Assembly (NCBI GenBank): GCA_022508345.1
Contig: JAFLVK010000001.1
Span: forward strand, 1-64,000
Origin: Clostridiales bacterium
GTDB taxonomy: Bacteria > Bacillota > Clostridia > Christensenellales > CAG-314
DNA length: 64,000 nt
Direction of reading: 5' to 3'
The notes beneath the pieces are model-generated. The model made no database searches and was not told where the DNA came from. It worked only from the letters and a program-made list of their open reading frames with translations. Every line of letters starts with the position of its first letter. Position 1 is the stretch's first letter. Below are positions 32,246-40,534 of this stretch, piece by piece. Position numbers and translations under genes: made by a program.

Positions 32246-33739
32246 TTATTTGTTGTCAAACTTGACGTTTGTTCCCAGGCTACTCAGTTGCTTTTCTATT
32301 TCGCTGTCCGATACCTGGTCTTCCTGCTGTACCACAAGCTTGCTGTCGCAGAACACGGCAATTTCCGCTTGAAGTCTCTTTTTGTATTTGTTTTCAATTA
32401 GCCAGTAGGAGCCCTCGCCGCATTTGATAACGTAGTTGCCTTGAGCATCAAATTCCACCTTTACGTCCCGCCATACACCACCGAGCAGCGGTTCGTTTTT
32501 GGCATCGATTGACATCTTCACACCGCGCCAAATGGACTTGGGGTCGGTCTTGTCAACGACGTACAGGCCCTTGCTTTCAGCAGATATATTTTGCGGTAGC
32601 TGCTCCAAGCGAGTTAAGCGTGTGTTGAGCCCGTCGTAGTCCACTTCGCCACTGCCGGAAGCAACGCGTAGTGCCGTTGCTTCAAACAACATCAATGGAG
32701 ACAGCGCGTAACGGAGATTGCTTTCAAGGCTTACAAGCTGGTCTATTGCGTAAAGAAGCTTTTTCACAGTTACCTTGTCTGCCAGCTGCTTTAAGCCATC
32801 GTACACATCGCCCGGGAGCATGAGTATCTCGTTGGCATCTCGGCACAGCTTTACTGTCAATAGGTCGCGCATATACAGCGACAAGTCCTTGTTCAAGCGG
32901 GCAACGTCCTTACCCTCTGTTACCAGCTTGTTGGTTTCGGTAAGGATATCCGCAGTTGAGTTGGTGAGTACTGCTTGAGCTAAGTGCGCAATGTTATCCT
33001 TGGAGGATACTCCCAATACCGACAGCACGTCGTCGTAGGTTAGCTTGCCTGTGGATACCGAATAACATCTGTCCGCAATTGATACGCAGTCTCTCACACT
33101 TCCTTCGCCTGCTTGCGCTATTGCCTGTGCGGCTTCCATGGTGTATTCCTTGTGTTCCGCATCGTAAATTTTGCATACATGCTGAGCCAAAACAGGTGTG
33201 GGCACAAGTCGGAAATCGAAACGCATACAGCGCGACAGGATAGTTGCGGGAATCTTGTGCACTTCCGTCGTGCAAAGAATGAACAGCGCATGTGCGGGCG
33301 GTTCTTCAAGCGTTTTCAATAGCGCGTTGAATGCGCCCACCGACAGCATGTGCACCTCGTCGATAATGTACACCTTGTACTTGCCGTTGACGGGAGGATA
33401 TTGCACCTTTTCGCGAATGTCGCGTGCGTAATCAACACCGTTGTTGCTTGCCGCGTCCATTTCGATGATGTCAAGGTTGGCTGAGCCCACCGTGTTGCAC
33501 ACTGCGCACGTTCCGCAAGGATTTCCGTTGTGCTGCTTGGCGTTGGGGCAATTGACGGCGCGTGCAAAAATCTTTGCCGTGCTTGTTTTACCCGTTCCGC
33601 GTGTACCCGTAAACAGATACGCGTGCGACACCTTGTCCTGCAATATTTGGTTGCGCAATGTGTTGATAATATGGTCCTGACCGATTACCTCGTCGAAAGT
33701 AGACGGACGGTATTTGCGGTACAATGCAACGTATTTCAT
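32246..33739 (-). CDS. dnaX: DNA polymerase III subunit gamma/tau
   Basis: A protein of 497 residues. It is the clamp-loader ATPase of the replisome: Walker A GTRGTGKTSTAK, zinc-binding Cys set (NCPNAKQHNGNPCGTCAVC), Walker B IIDEVHML, SRC sensor 1 region TILSRCMRF. Domain III is followed by a short tau-like C-terminus. It is the first gene of dnaX-ybaB-recR-rqcP-ispDF. No frameshift site for a shorter gamma form was found by eye. Confidence 0.96.
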   Translation of the reverse strand: MKYVALYRKYRPSTFDEVIGQDHIINTLRNQILQDKVSHAYLFTGTRGTGKTSTAKIFARAVNCPNAKQHNGNPCGTCAVCNTVGSANLDIIEMDAASNNGVDYARDIREKVQYPPVNGKYKVYIIDEVHMLSVGAFNALLKTLEEPPAHALFILCTTEVHKIPATILSRCMRFDFRLVPTPVLAQHVCKIYDAEHKEYTMEAAQAIAQAGEGSVRDCVSIADRCYSVSTGKLTYDDVLSVLGVSSKDNIAHLAQAVLTNSTADILTETNKLVTEGKDVARLNKDLSLYMRDLLTVKLCRDANEILMLPGDVYDGLKQLADKVTVKKLLYAIDQLVSLESNLRYALSPLMLFEATALRVASGSGEVDYDGLNTRLTRLEQLPQNISAESKGLYVVDKTDPKSIWRGVKMSIDAKNEPLLGGVWRDVKVEFDAQGNYVIKCGEGSYWLIENKYKKRLQAEIAVFCDSKLVVQQEDQVSDSEIEKQLSSLGTNVKFDNK

Positions 33740-33740
33740 A

Positions 33741-34283
33741 TTACTCCTTGTATTCCAGTAGTTTGCGTCTAGCTCTTTGCAAGGCGCCGTCCACTGCTTT
33801 GTAGCTTTTGTTAGTTTTCACGGCTATATCGTCGTAGCTGTAGCCGTCGGCAAATAATGTGAGTACTTTTCGCTCGTATGGGGTGAGTTTTTCCTTTATC
33901 AGGCGGGTAACCTTTTCGGCGTACTCCTTTCGCAAAAAATACTCCAGTGGGCTGTTGGTTCCGTCCGACAGATTTGCCGCGACATCCAGCTCAACGTAGT
34001 TTTTAAGCGGCTTTTGCTTGGCGCCGTTGTCGCGCTTTACCGCATCCAGCACCTGACGTAAAACGCACAGCTCCACAAAAGACGGAAATGCGCCCTTGTC
34101 CTCGTCGTAGTAGGTGATTGCATAAAACAGCCCCAGCATTCCCTCCTGCAACAAGTCGTCCTTGTCCCCACCCACCAAGTAAAACTTGTTGGCGTAGGAG
34201 CGTATCAACCCCTTGTAGCGGGTGACAAGCTGTTCGATTGCAGCCTGATTGCCGCTCTTTGCCTGTTTGATAATTTCTTCCAA
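33741..34283 (-). CDS. Sigma-70 family factor, SigH-like
   Basis: A protein of 180 residues. Region 2 (YKGLIRSYANKFYLVGGDKDDLLQEGMLGLFYAI) and region 4 (LTPYERKVLTLFADGYSYDDIAVKT) fit the SigH/Spo0H group, supported by its position after rlmB as in Bacillus (mrnC-rlmB-...-sigH). The start is TTG at 34283, with AGAGG 6 nt upstream inside the end of rlmB; a further upstream TTG (34328) would overlap rlmB by 43 nt and lacks a site. No Rae1/YacP gene separates it from rlmB. It probably directs stationary-phase or competence-type genes. Confidence 0.85.
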   Translation of the reverse strand: MEEIIKQAKSGNQAAIEQLVTRYKGLIRSYANKFYLVGGDKDDLLQEGMLGLFYAITYYDEDKGAFPSFVELCVLRQVLDAVKRDNGAKQKPLKNYVELDVAANLSDGTNSPLEYFLRKEYAEKVTRLIKEKLTPYERKVLTLFADGYSYDDIAVKTNKSYKAVDGALQRARRKLLEYKE

Positions 34284-34285
34284 AG

Positions 34286-34987
34286 TTAACCTCTTTGTCT
34301 CAATACCTCGTAAACGGCTATCCCGCAAGCAACGGATGCGTTTAGCGAATTTACTCTTCCTTTGAGTTTCAAACTCACCACGCCGTCACAGCATTTCTTG
34401 GTGTAGGGTGATATCCCGTCTCCCTCGCTGCCAACTACTAGCGCAACTGCCCCTGTGAGACGTGCTGTGGTAATTTCCTGCCCGTCCATATCCAGTGCGT
34501 AAACCCACACGCCAGCTTGCTGCAGCTGTTTTATCGCGTTGTTAATGTTGGTTACGCGCGCTATTTTCATGTGAGCAACTGCCCCTGCCGATGTACGCAC
34601 AACTGTGTCCGTTACTGCCACCTGACGGTTGCGCCCGATGATGATACCGTCCACCCCTGCGCATTCGCAGGCGCGAATTATGCTACCGAAATTGTGCGGG
34701 TCAGACAGGCTATCCAAAATTACAATAAACGGTGTGGCATTGCCTGCAAGAATGTCCTCGACTTCACAATAGTTGAAGTCGGTTACATCGGCAATGTAGC
34801 CTTGATGTTTGCCCTCAATGCTGGACTTGTCCAGTACGCTCTTGTCGACGAAGCTGACCTTGACACCCTTGCTGCGAGCAAGCGCGACAATGCTGTTCGC
34901 CATGCCCTTTTCAACCATGAGGCTGTTTACAGTAATATCGTCAGATTTGAGCGCTTCGTATACGCTGTTTCTTCCTTCTATCTTCAT
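34286..34987 (-). CDS. rlmB: 23S rRNA (guanosine-2'-O) methyltransferase RlmB
   Basis: A protein of 233 residues, normal for the TrmH/RlmB family. N-terminal substrate-binding domain (GRNSVYEALKSDDITVN), then SPOUT methyltransferase with trefoil-knot motifs LDSLSDPHNFGSIIRACE, ALVVGSEGDGIS and RVNSLNASVACGIAVYE. It methylates G2251 of 23S rRNA in E. coli. It lies between mrnC and the sigH-like gene; an R2 hairpin is in the 102-bp gap upstream. Confidence 0.95.
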   Translation of the reverse strand: MKIEGRNSVYEALKSDDITVNSLMVEKGMANSIVALARSKGVKVSFVDKSVLDKSSIEGKHQGYIADVTDFNYCEVEDILAGNATPFIVILDSLSDPHNFGSIIRACECAGVDGIIIGRNRQVAVTDTVVRTSAGAVAHMKIARVTNINNAIKQLQQAGVWVYALDMDGQEITTARLTGAVALVVGSEGDGISPYTKKCCDGVVSLKLKGRVNSLNASVACGIAVYEVLRQRG

Positions 34988-34997
34988 AATTCACCTC

Positions 34998-35048
34998 GGG
35001 TATTCGTCTTGAAGCCTAGCGCAAGCGATGTCTCCAATCCGAACACCC
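34998..35048 (+). repeat. Dispersed hairpin repeat R2, copy 2
   Basis: Arms 34998-35011 (GGGTATTCGTCTTG) and 35035-35048 (CAATCCGAACACCC). The minus-strand reading matches copy 1 at 4674-4730 through ATTGGAGACATC and GCTAGGCTTCAA. Arm changes are partly compensatory. Confidence 0.55.
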
Positions 35049-35089
35049 TCGTTCATTGTTTTTCGGTATGCAAAGTTTTAACAACATTC

Positions 35090-35479
35090 TTATTGTTGCT
35101 GTTCCAATATATATTTTAGGCGTTCTGTTTGCCCCGTGAGATACAAATATCCCAGCACCGCCTCAAAGCCAGTTGCCTTGCGATAGTCGGCGGCTGTTTG
35201 ATTTTTCGCCCTGTGGTGTGTGCTGCTGTTACGTCCGCGCAGATATACCGATTGCTCCGCCTCGGTGAAGCTATCGAACAATTTGTCCGCAAGCTTGGCT
35301 TGGGTTTCTGCCTTTACGACGTTGCTGGTAGCTCTGTGCATGGCGTCAATCTTGTAATCTGCCAAAAGCGCAAGTCCGTTGCGAACATACAGGCTGTGCA
35401 CAGCGTCCCCAACGTAGGCAAGGGTGAGGGCGTTCATGTACAACGCTTCTTTTTCACTTATGGGTGCAAAAAATTCCAT
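35090..35479 (-). CDS. mrnC: Mini-ribonuclease 3
   Basis: A protein of 129 residues, normal for the RNase III-like nuclease that lacks a dsRNA-binding domain and matures 23S rRNA. The catalytic RNase III motif is ALTLAYVGDAVHSLYVR (essential Asp), with RGRNSSTHHRAKNQ and a second acid in TGFEAVLGYLYL. It is upstream of rlmB as in B. subtilis. It starts directly after the GNAT gene stop. The cysS gene usually found here is absent. Confidence 0.95.
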   Translation of the reverse strand: MEFFAPISEKEALYMNALTLAYVGDAVHSLYVRNGLALLADYKIDAMHRATSNVVKAETQAKLADKLFDSFTEAEQSVYLRGRNSSTHHRAKNQTAADYRKATGFEAVLGYLYLTGQTERLKYILEQQQ

Positions 35480-35481
35480 TA

Positions 35482-36054
35482 CTACTCTTCTGTAAATAAT
35501 TTCTTGCCGTACACTACTGCACCTGCAAGATAGTCGATATCTTCATACCCCATCTTTTCGCAAAAGGCTTTTGTTTCCTCTGCCTTTTGTCCGCAAATGA
35601 CATATATGCCCTCAACGTACATTTCGCGCAGTTTGCTTTCCAGTGCGTTGTAAAGCTCCACTTCGATGTCTTGGTTTTTGTACTCCTCAAGCATGTTAAT
35701 ATGCAGATGTGCCAAATAGCCTTGACGTACAAATCGAGACGTAACCTTGAGTTCCGCAATGTAGTGGAAGTAATCACTGCTGTTCAGCTTGCGAACAAGT
35801 GGCAAATACTGCTCGTTCATTTTCTCTTCGAAGTCGTCCCTGTCCACCGAGCACAACACGTAGCCCACCGGAATATCGTTGTCGTCCACTGCCACGAAAC
35901 AGTAGTCGGACTGATTGTCCAGATAGTAATCGCAACACATTGCGGTGAGCGTTGCGCGGTTGATTGGGTTGTCGTCGTCGACGTACTTGGAAGTAGCCAC
36001 ACAAATGTCCTGCACGTAGCGAAAATCTTTCTTTTGATAAGGTCTCACTGTCAT
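35482..36054 (-). CDS. GNAT-family N-acetyltransferase
   Basis: A protein of 190 residues with the GNAT fold: N-terminal MTVRPYQKKDFRYVQDIC, central YIAELKVTSRFVRQGYLAHLH (acetyl-CoA pyrophosphate-loop region, R-x-x-G-x-A-like), and C-terminal KAFCEKMGYEDI typical of motif B. It belongs to the acetyltransferases related to OGA C-terminal domains; substrate unknown. It is translated just ahead of mrnC (2 bp gap). Confidence 0.8.
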   Translation of the reverse strand: MTVRPYQKKDFRYVQDICVATSKYVDDDNPINRATLTAMCCDYYLDNQSDYCFVAVDDNDIPVGYVLCSVDRDDFEEKMNEQYLPLVRKLNSSDYFHYIAELKVTSRFVRQGYLAHLHINMLEEYKNQDIEVELYNALESKLREMYVEGIYVICGQKAEETKAFCEKMGYEDIDYLAGAVVYGKKLFTEE

Positions 36055-36130
36055 ATACTTCTCTCCTTACGGACATAATATTCCATTTTAAGATATGGTA
36101 GCACATATACGCTTCATTGTCAAGTACACA

Positions 36131-36163
36131 GAAAACAAGGTTGCCGTGTTTACGACAACCTTG
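36131..36163 (-). terminator. Terminator of the zinc-ribbon/TM gene
   Basis: Stem CAAGGTTGCCG (36136-36146) with CGACAACCTTG (36153-36163) followed on the minus strand by TTTTC. Confidence 0.65.
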
Positions 36164-36209
36164 CATGTGATATTCAGCACACCGCAATTGACAATATGTG
36201 TTTAGATTT

Positions 36210-36513
36210 TCACTTTTTATTTTGTTTTTCTTTCGTGCGTGCTATTATGATTGCTATTACTACAATTAGGATAACAATGATGGGTATAATAAGCCACCAG
36301 TAATTGAAATTATTGTTCCCTTTAGTGGATGATCCCTCCGACTTGTCAGGTGTTGTAGGCTCATTTTCTGCAGGCGGAACCTGCCCCGTAGCAGATATGA
36401 CTTCCGTCTTTTTCTCACCGCAAGCCTGGCAGGTAAATGTGCGTTCGCCGTCGTCCTTTCCGCCGCAATGGTCACATTGCAAGTAATGTTCGTCTACATT
36501 GGATTTAAATATT
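36210..36513 (-). CDS. Zinc-ribbon plus membrane-anchor segment, -1 frame continuation of the upstream gene
   Basis: The frame is open from about 36515 to the stop at 36210. It encodes a four-Cys zinc ribbon (YLQCDHCGGKDDG...FTCQACGEKKTEVI), a Pro/Ser/Thr linker, and a C-terminal membrane helix (WLIIPIIVILIVVIAIIIA) ending in Lys-rich residues. This is the layout of the C-terminus of a surface-anchored protein. The only possible start in the frame is TTG 36482, within the zinc ribbon and without a ribosome-binding site. The frame is -1 relative to the gene 36494-36790 and is reached through T TTA AAT at 36503-36509. It is therefore either expressed by frameshift or the decayed 3' half of one gene. 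Confidence 0.55.
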
Positions 36514-36790
36514 GCAGGTCATCGTCAAGATAGTAATAGGTAGGAATTTCACTCCCCCTTTCATCGGTAGTAAGCACAAGCTCACCGCCATTTTGGTGAA
36601 GAACCTCTGCATTTTCATGCGTCCAGGTATGGTGGTGTACCTGTTCTGCAATGGTATCTGCAGCTACCGCCAAATCGTCGCCGTTACTTGTTGCCGCGTA
36701 ACTGATGTAGGTTATAAATGCTAAAGCGATTAGCGTTACACACAGTATTACTACAAGTAACCCCATCACAAATTGCCTGGTTTTCGTCAT
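36494..36790 (-). CDS. Membrane-anchored extracytoplasmic protein, N-terminal part
   Basis: A protein of 98 residues up to the TAG. An N-terminal signal-anchor (MTKTRQFVMGLLVVILCVTL) is followed by a polar domain with HHHTWTHENAEV and TTDERGSEIPTYYYLDDDLQY. It ends two codons after a T TTA AAT heptamer, and the -1 frame continues with a zinc ribbon and a second membrane helix (about 190 residues in total). The ATG at 36790 is the natural start for the signal-anchor although upstream codons remain open; no strong ribosome-binding site is seen. Function unknown. Confidence 0.55.
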   Translation of the reverse strand: MTKTRQFVMGLLVVILCVTLIALAFITYISYAATSNGDDLAVAADTIAEQVHHHTWTHENAEVLHQNGGELVLTTDERGSEIPTYYYLDDDLQYLNPM

Positions 36791-36810
36791 ATGTGTCAAG
36801 TTTTTAAAAT

Positions 36811-36846
36811 ATAAAAAATACCCCATATGCGCTGTGCATATGGGGT
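36811..36846 (-). terminator. Terminator of the NYN-domain gene
   Basis: Stem CCCCATATGC / GCATATGGGG with a short loop, followed on the minus strand by TATTTTTTAT. Confidence 0.8.
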
Positions 36847-36866
36847 GGAAATTCAAATGAAACTTC

Positions 36867-37817
36867 TTATTCAAGACCGTCGAGGAGCTTGCGAATTTCG
36901 TCAATGAATTCCTCGTCGTCGCCTTTGTTGCTCTTGCGTATTTCCTCAATACGGCGAATGAGGTCGCTATCGTTTGAGGGAGTATAGGAAGCACGCGGCG
37001 TGGGAGCATGAGCAGGTTGTTCGGAAGCAGGCTCTGCCTGTTCTTCAACGGGTTCCTCTTCCGGCTCTTGCATTTCGGCAATCTTGTCTAACAATGCGTG
37101 AGTTTCCTCAACAATGCTTGACGGATCCTCTTCAGCAGGCTCTTCGCTAGCTTCTTCAACAGGTTCCTCTTCAGCAGCCTCTTCTACCGGCGCTTCATTG
37201 GAGTGTGCATTGGCAAGTGCTCTCAAACGCTCGATTTCGCGAAGCAGCTCGTCCGTGCGGTCCAAATCTTTCTTTTCGACAGGAGCAACTTCTTCCACAG
37301 ACTCCACTTCGCTTTCAGCTTCTTCTACGGGCTCTGCCTTGGGAGCAGGCTTAGCGGCAACCTTCTTGGGAGGCTTGAGTTCAACAACTACGCCAAGGTC
37401 AATTACTTCGTCAATGAATGCGCAGCTAGCATCGTCAGCGTTGTCCAAAGCGATAATCTTGATACCGTGGCTACGCATATAGCTGTAAAGATGGACCAAA
37501 TCGGTGGGTTGTGCAATGATACAAACTGCATCGATTGCGGGAACGCGTGAAACTGCATCCACTGCGTCTACAAATATACGCGCGTCGAACTCCTTACGTC
37601 CGCGACGCTTTACGCGCATGGGACGTGCCGTTGCATATCCCTTGAGATCGGCGTCATCATATATTTCCTTGTGCTTGCGTTCGCCTGCACCGTAAATCTT
37701 TCCGGACAGGATTGTTCCCATACCGCTAAGTTGTTCGACTATGTTTGCGTATTGTTCGCTACTCAGTCCGACGTTATCTACATCAATGAAAAAGGCAATA
37801 TTTCTACCTTGAAGCAT
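36867..37817 (-). CDS. NYN-domain protein with acidic tail
   Basis: A protein of 316 residues. Residues 1 to about 145 are an NYN (PIN-like, LabA/DUF88) nuclease domain: IAFFIDVDNVGLS with the first acidic cluster, KRRGRKEFDARIFVDAV, and the GIKIIALDNADDAS end. Residues about 150-290 are low-complexity Glu/Pro/Ala, and the last 30 residues are a basic/acidic helix (DLIRRIEEIRKSNKG). NYN proteins cleave RNA; the long acidic tail may mediate protein contacts. The second ATG (37817) is chosen because GGAGG is 7 nt upstream; the first ATG (37823) is too close to it. Confidence 0.8.
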   Translation of the reverse strand: MLQGRNIAFFIDVDNVGLSSEQYANIVEQLSGMGTILSGKIYGAGERKHKEIYDDADLKGYATARPMRVKRRGRKEFDARIFVDAVDAVSRVPAIDAVCIIAQPTDLVHLYSYMRSHGIKIIALDNADDASCAFIDEVIDLGVVVELKPPKKVAAKPAPKAEPVEEAESEVESVEEVAPVEKKDLDRTDELLREIERLRALANAHSNEAPVEEAAEEEPVEEASEEPAEEDPSSIVEETHALLDKIAEMQEPEEEPVEEQAEPASEQPAHAPTPRASYTPSNDSDLIRRIEEIRKSNKGDDEEFIDEIRKLLDGLE

Positions 37818-37861
37818 TGTCATACCTCCGTTAAATCAATATGAAATCATTTTACAATATT

Positions 37862-38689
37862 TTATATATTTTGTCTATACTTTCGCTGAAAATAAAACAA
37901 ATATTGTTGGCACAAACCCGCGTCTTCGCCGAACAAATTGCAAAAATATTGGGAAATTTCCGTATCCTTGTGCCCCTGCTCGAAATAGCTGTGGTAAACC
38001 TTTTTGAGCCAGGTGTCCACGGGGAACACGTCGCCGCGACGAAGCCCGAAAAGCATAATACAATCAGCAACCTTTGGTCCGATACCCATGAATTTTAGCA
38101 GCTCCTTGCGAGCGGCACTACTATCCAGCATACTCAGCGTGGACAAATCATATGACAACAACATTTGTGCCGTTGCAAGCAAGTACTTGTCGCGGTATCC
38201 TGCGCCCAATGCGGTGTAGAACTCCACCGTTTGCGCCGCCATGTCCTCCACCGTAGGGAATGCGCGCCCGTACTGTGTTTCACGTCCAAGCGCGTTGCAC
38301 AGCCTTTCAATGATAAGCTGAATACGCTTGATGTTGTTGTTTGCGGAAATGATAAAGCTAAATATCATTTCGGATAGGTCCTGATTGAGTATCCTGATGC
38401 CCTTGCCGAACTGCGCCGCTTCCTGCATGAGCGAAGAGATTGCCGATATCCGTGCAACCTTTGCCGCGTAGTCGGTGTCCAAGTCGAAAAAGTGCCAAAA
38501 GTAGTCCTTGTCGGTTGTTCTGACAACTACTTTGTTGCCCACCGTTTCCAATTCGGCGTATTTATCCTGCGAATAAACGGCGTATTTTTCGTCACCCAGG
38601 TGCTTAAAACGGAAAATTTGTCCGCATTCCAAGGTGTCGCGCACGTTGAAGTATTCGCTGCTGTATTCAAATGCAATAGGTAAATTCAT
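37862..38689 (-). CDS. 8-oxoguanine DNA glycosylase (OGG1 type)
   Basis: A protein of 275 residues. It has an N-terminal OGG_N domain (about 10-115; LECGQIFRF) and a helix-hairpin-helix GPD core: FMGIGPKVADCIMLFG with catalytic Lys206, and PVDTWLKK with Asp225. It excises 8-oxoguanine and cleaves the abasic site by the Lys Schiff base. Length fits bacterial OGG1 homologues found in Clostridia. The start has AGGAAAA upstream. It is followed by the NYN gene's upstream region on the same strand, with the rpmA operon before it separated by a terminator. Confidence 0.92.
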   Translation of the reverse strand: MNLPIAFEYSSEYFNVRDTLECGQIFRFKHLGDEKYAVYSQDKYAELETVGNKVVVRTTDKDYFWHFFDLDTDYAAKVARISAISSLMQEAAQFGKGIRILNQDLSEMIFSFIISANNNIKRIQLIIERLCNALGRETQYGRAFPTVEDMAAQTVEFYTALGAGYRDKYLLATAQMLLSYDLSTLSMLDSSAARKELLKFMGIGPKVADCIMLFGLRRGDVFPVDTWLKKVYHSYFEQGHKDTEISQYFCNLFGEDAGLCQQYLFYFQRKYRQNI

Positions 38690-38710
38690 GTGTGTTTTTC
38701 CTGTGTAAAC

Positions 38711-38740
38711 GAAAAGCCAAGATTAGTCAATCTCGGCTTT
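38711..38740 (-). terminator. Terminator of the rplU-prp-rpmA operon
   Basis: Stem AAAGCCAAGATT (38713-38724) with AATCTCGGCTTT (38729-38740), one mismatch, then TTTTCG on the minus strand. Confidence 0.65.
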
Positions 38741-38762
38741 GGTAAATAGACTTTGTTCGTGA

Positions 38763-39047
38763 TTACTTTGCAACGGGATATACGGAAACTTGTCTTCTCG
38801 TCTTGTCCTTACGCTCGAACTTTACGACACCGTCGATAAGAGCAAACAGAGTGTCGTCCTTGCCGATACCTACGTTGTTACCGGGATGGAAATGTGTTCC
38901 GCGTTGTCTTACGAGAATGTTGCCCGCATTTGCAAATTGACCGTCAGCGCGCTTTGCGCCAAGGCGTTTGCTTTCGCTGTCACGTCCGTTCTTGGTGCTG
39001 CCCATACCTTTTTTGTGGGCGAACAATTGCAACTTTATGAACATCAT
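38763..39047 (-). CDS. rpmA: 50S ribosomal protein L27 with Prp-cleavable N-terminus
   Basis: A protein of 94 residues. The N-terminal [20 protein letters not shown] shows the Firmicutes pre-sequence: Prp protease cuts after LQLFA to expose the His/Lys-rich end reaching the peptidyl transferase centre. The body ([27 protein letters not shown]) is standard L27. GGAGG lies 9 nt before the first of two adjacent ATGs (39047, 39044). It is third in the operon after prp. Confidence 0.97.
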   Translation of the reverse strand: MMFIKLQLFAHKKGMGSTKNGRDSESKRLGAKRADGQFANAGNILVRQRGTHFHPGNNVGIGKDDTLFALIDGVVKFERKDKTRRQVSVYPVAK

Positions 39048-39048
39048 G

Positions 39049-39378
39049 TTAATTAACCTCCAAATTGATATAGTCGGAATACTCTGTGTAAAAGTCCTGC
39101 AAGCCACACAGCATTGTGTTGAGTATTACGTCGGCATCGTGCCGTTCCTCAGCTGTGAGCACATCGGGGAGAGTAAACCTGAGTGAGCCGTTTTCCTCGT
39201 TGACCTTGAAGCTGACATTGATTTTTGCCACTTGCAACAGCCCCAACAGTGCTGACTGAATGAGGGTGGATACGCCCGCGCATACGATGTCTTCGCCGCT
39301 TTCGCCGTAGCCCGTATGTCCGCTTGCAACCACTTCAACGATGGAATTGTTTTTGCGTGTTATTGTAATATCCGTCAT
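39049..39378 (-). CDS. prp: Ribosomal processing cysteine protease Prp
   Basis: A protein of 109 residues between rplU and rpmA, its conserved place. Catalytic dyad: His21 ([13 protein letters not shown]) and Cys33 (IVCAGVS). It cleaves the L27 pre-sequence, which is essential in relatives that have it. The start overlaps the last base region of rplU and its stop is 1 bp from the rpmA ATG, so the three genes are coupled. Confidence 0.95.
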   Translation of the reverse strand: MTDITITRKNNSIVEVVASGHTGYGESGEDIVCAGVSTLIQSALLGLLQVAKINVSFKVNEENGSLRFTLPDVLTAEERHDADVILNTMLCGLQDFYTEYSDYINLEVN

Positions 39379-39686
39379 TAGCCTAATGCGATTGAGCTAA
39401 CCTTGAGCTTTGTGTAGGGTTGTCTGTGACCTTGACGTTTGCGGATATTTTTCTTCGCTTTGTACGTAAAGATGTTGATTTTCTTACCTCTACCGTGCTC
39501 TACTACAGTTGCGAGAACCTTTGCACCTTTAGCAGCCTCACCGGTCAACACCTTGTCGCCGTCTGCTGCCAAAACAACTTCGAGTTCTACTGTGGAGTTT
39601 ACTTCAGCTGCGAGAAGTTCCGTTTCAAAAACAAGACCTTCACTAACCTTGTATTGCTTTCCACCTGTTTTTACGATTGCATACAT
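39378..39686 (-). CDS. rplU: 50S ribosomal protein L21
   Basis: A protein of 102 residues, normal length. MYAIVKTGGKQYKVSEG start and the C-terminal RKRQGHRQPYTKLKV rRNA-binding segment identify L21. It is first in the rplU-prp-rpmA operon. AGGAGG is 8 nt before the ATG. Its 5' leader (39687-39770) can form a GGGT...ACCC stem around an ACCGAGAATTTCGGT hairpin. Confidence 0.97.
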   Translation of the reverse strand: MYAIVKTGGKQYKVSEGLVFETELLAAEVNSTVELEVVLAADGDKVLTGEAAKGAKVLATVVEHGRGKKINIFTYKAKKNIRKRQGHRQPYTKLKVSSIALG

Positions 39687-39770
39687 GTTTCATTACCTCC
39701 TGATAAGACTCGCTAAACAAGGGTGACCGAAATTCTCGGTGCTTGACAAAAAAACCCTTTTTATGCGGCT
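39687..39770 (-). promoter_or_regulatory. Possible L21 leader (ribosomal protein autoregulation)
   Basis: The transcribed leader has an internal hairpin ACCGAGAATTTCGGT enclosed by GGGT / ACCC, directly before the rplU ribosome-binding site. Firmicutes L21 leaders exist; I cannot confirm a match by eye. Confidence 0.3.
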
Positions 39771-39777
39771 ACCGTAT

Positions 39778-39806
39778 ATCTTACACGAATTGGTGTAATT
39801 TGTCAA
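39778..39806 (-). promoter_or_regulatory. rplU operon promoter
   Basis: TTGACA, 17-bp spacer, TAAGAT on the minus strand. The spacer and -10 contain the inverted repeat TTACAC / GTGTAA. Confidence 0.75.
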
Positions 39807-39832
39807 ACAATTCGTTGACATTATTTTATTTA

Positions 39833-40534
39833 TTATATTTCGAGATACTTAGCCAATTCGTCGAAATTGCCGTGCGGATAGACGGAAATATCCTTGTTGC
39901 CAGGGTTCAACAGACAGTCGGTAACAAGAAACACCTTCATGCCAAGCTCTGCTGCAATCATATCCTCGTTGACGTCATTTCCTACCATGAGGCACTCGCA
40001 AGCATTCAACCCCAGCTTTTGTACAATTTCCTCGTAGTACTTAACATTTGGCTTGCAGTAATGGCAATTGCCGTAATGGGTGATATCTGCAAAGTCACCT
40101 GCTGATAGCCCCGCCCAGCCTATGCGCGCTTCTTGCGCCACAAGCGGAAACAGCGGGTTGGTTGCCAGCACCAGTTTTATTCCGCGTTTTTTGAGGCTTG
40201 TAACTACATCTGCAACCTTGCTATTGTAGCCGCAAGCGCCCTTGGCCACGACGAAATCTGTGCGGTAGTATTCGTCAAAAGCAGCAATGTCGTTGTACGC
40301 CCTGTCGCCGAATATTGAAGCAAACCTTTTCCAAAAGGCAACGTCATTGGTTACGCTACCGTCGTTGGCTACCATTGCCTCAACCCCTGCCAGTACGCCC
40401 TTGACAAGGCTGCTCGGCTCATACCCCAACGGAGCAACTTTCATTGCAAGCGACTTGAAATACAGCTTTTCAAAGCTTGCAGTGTCCATTGGCAGCAATG
40501 TGCCGTCCATATCAAACAAAACCGTCTTTATCAT
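39833..40534 (-). CDS. HAD-superfamily hydrolase
   Basis: A protein of 233 residues. HAD motifs: I, LFDMDGTLLPMD; II, VLATNP; III, Lys in CKPNVKYYEEI; IV, MVGNDVNEDMIAA. An inserted helical cap follows motif I. It resembles the FMN/phosphoglycolate-type phosphatase group; the substrate is not determined. GGAGAC precedes the ATG. It is a single gene divergent from degV. Confidence 0.85.
   Translation of the reverse strand: MIKTVLFDMDGTLLPMDTASFEKLYFKSLAMKVAPLGYEPSSLVKGVLAGVEAMVANDGSVTNDVAFWKRFASIFGDRAYNDIAAFDEYYRTDFVVAKGACGYNSKVADVVTSLKKRGIKLVLATNPLFPLVAQEARIGWAGLSAGDFADITHYGNCHYCKPNVKYYEEIVQKLGLNACECLMVGNDVNEDMIAAELGMKVFLVTDCLLNPGNKDISVYPHGNFDELAKYLEI

Noticed and set aside
34284..34328. Upstream TTG start for the sigma factor
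   Set aside because: It would overlap rlmB by 43 nt and lacks a ribosome-binding site, unlike TTG 34283.
36791..37081. Upstream extension of the signal-anchor protein at 36494-36790
   Set aside because: It overlaps the NYN-domain gene and its terminator and has basic, shadow-like composition.
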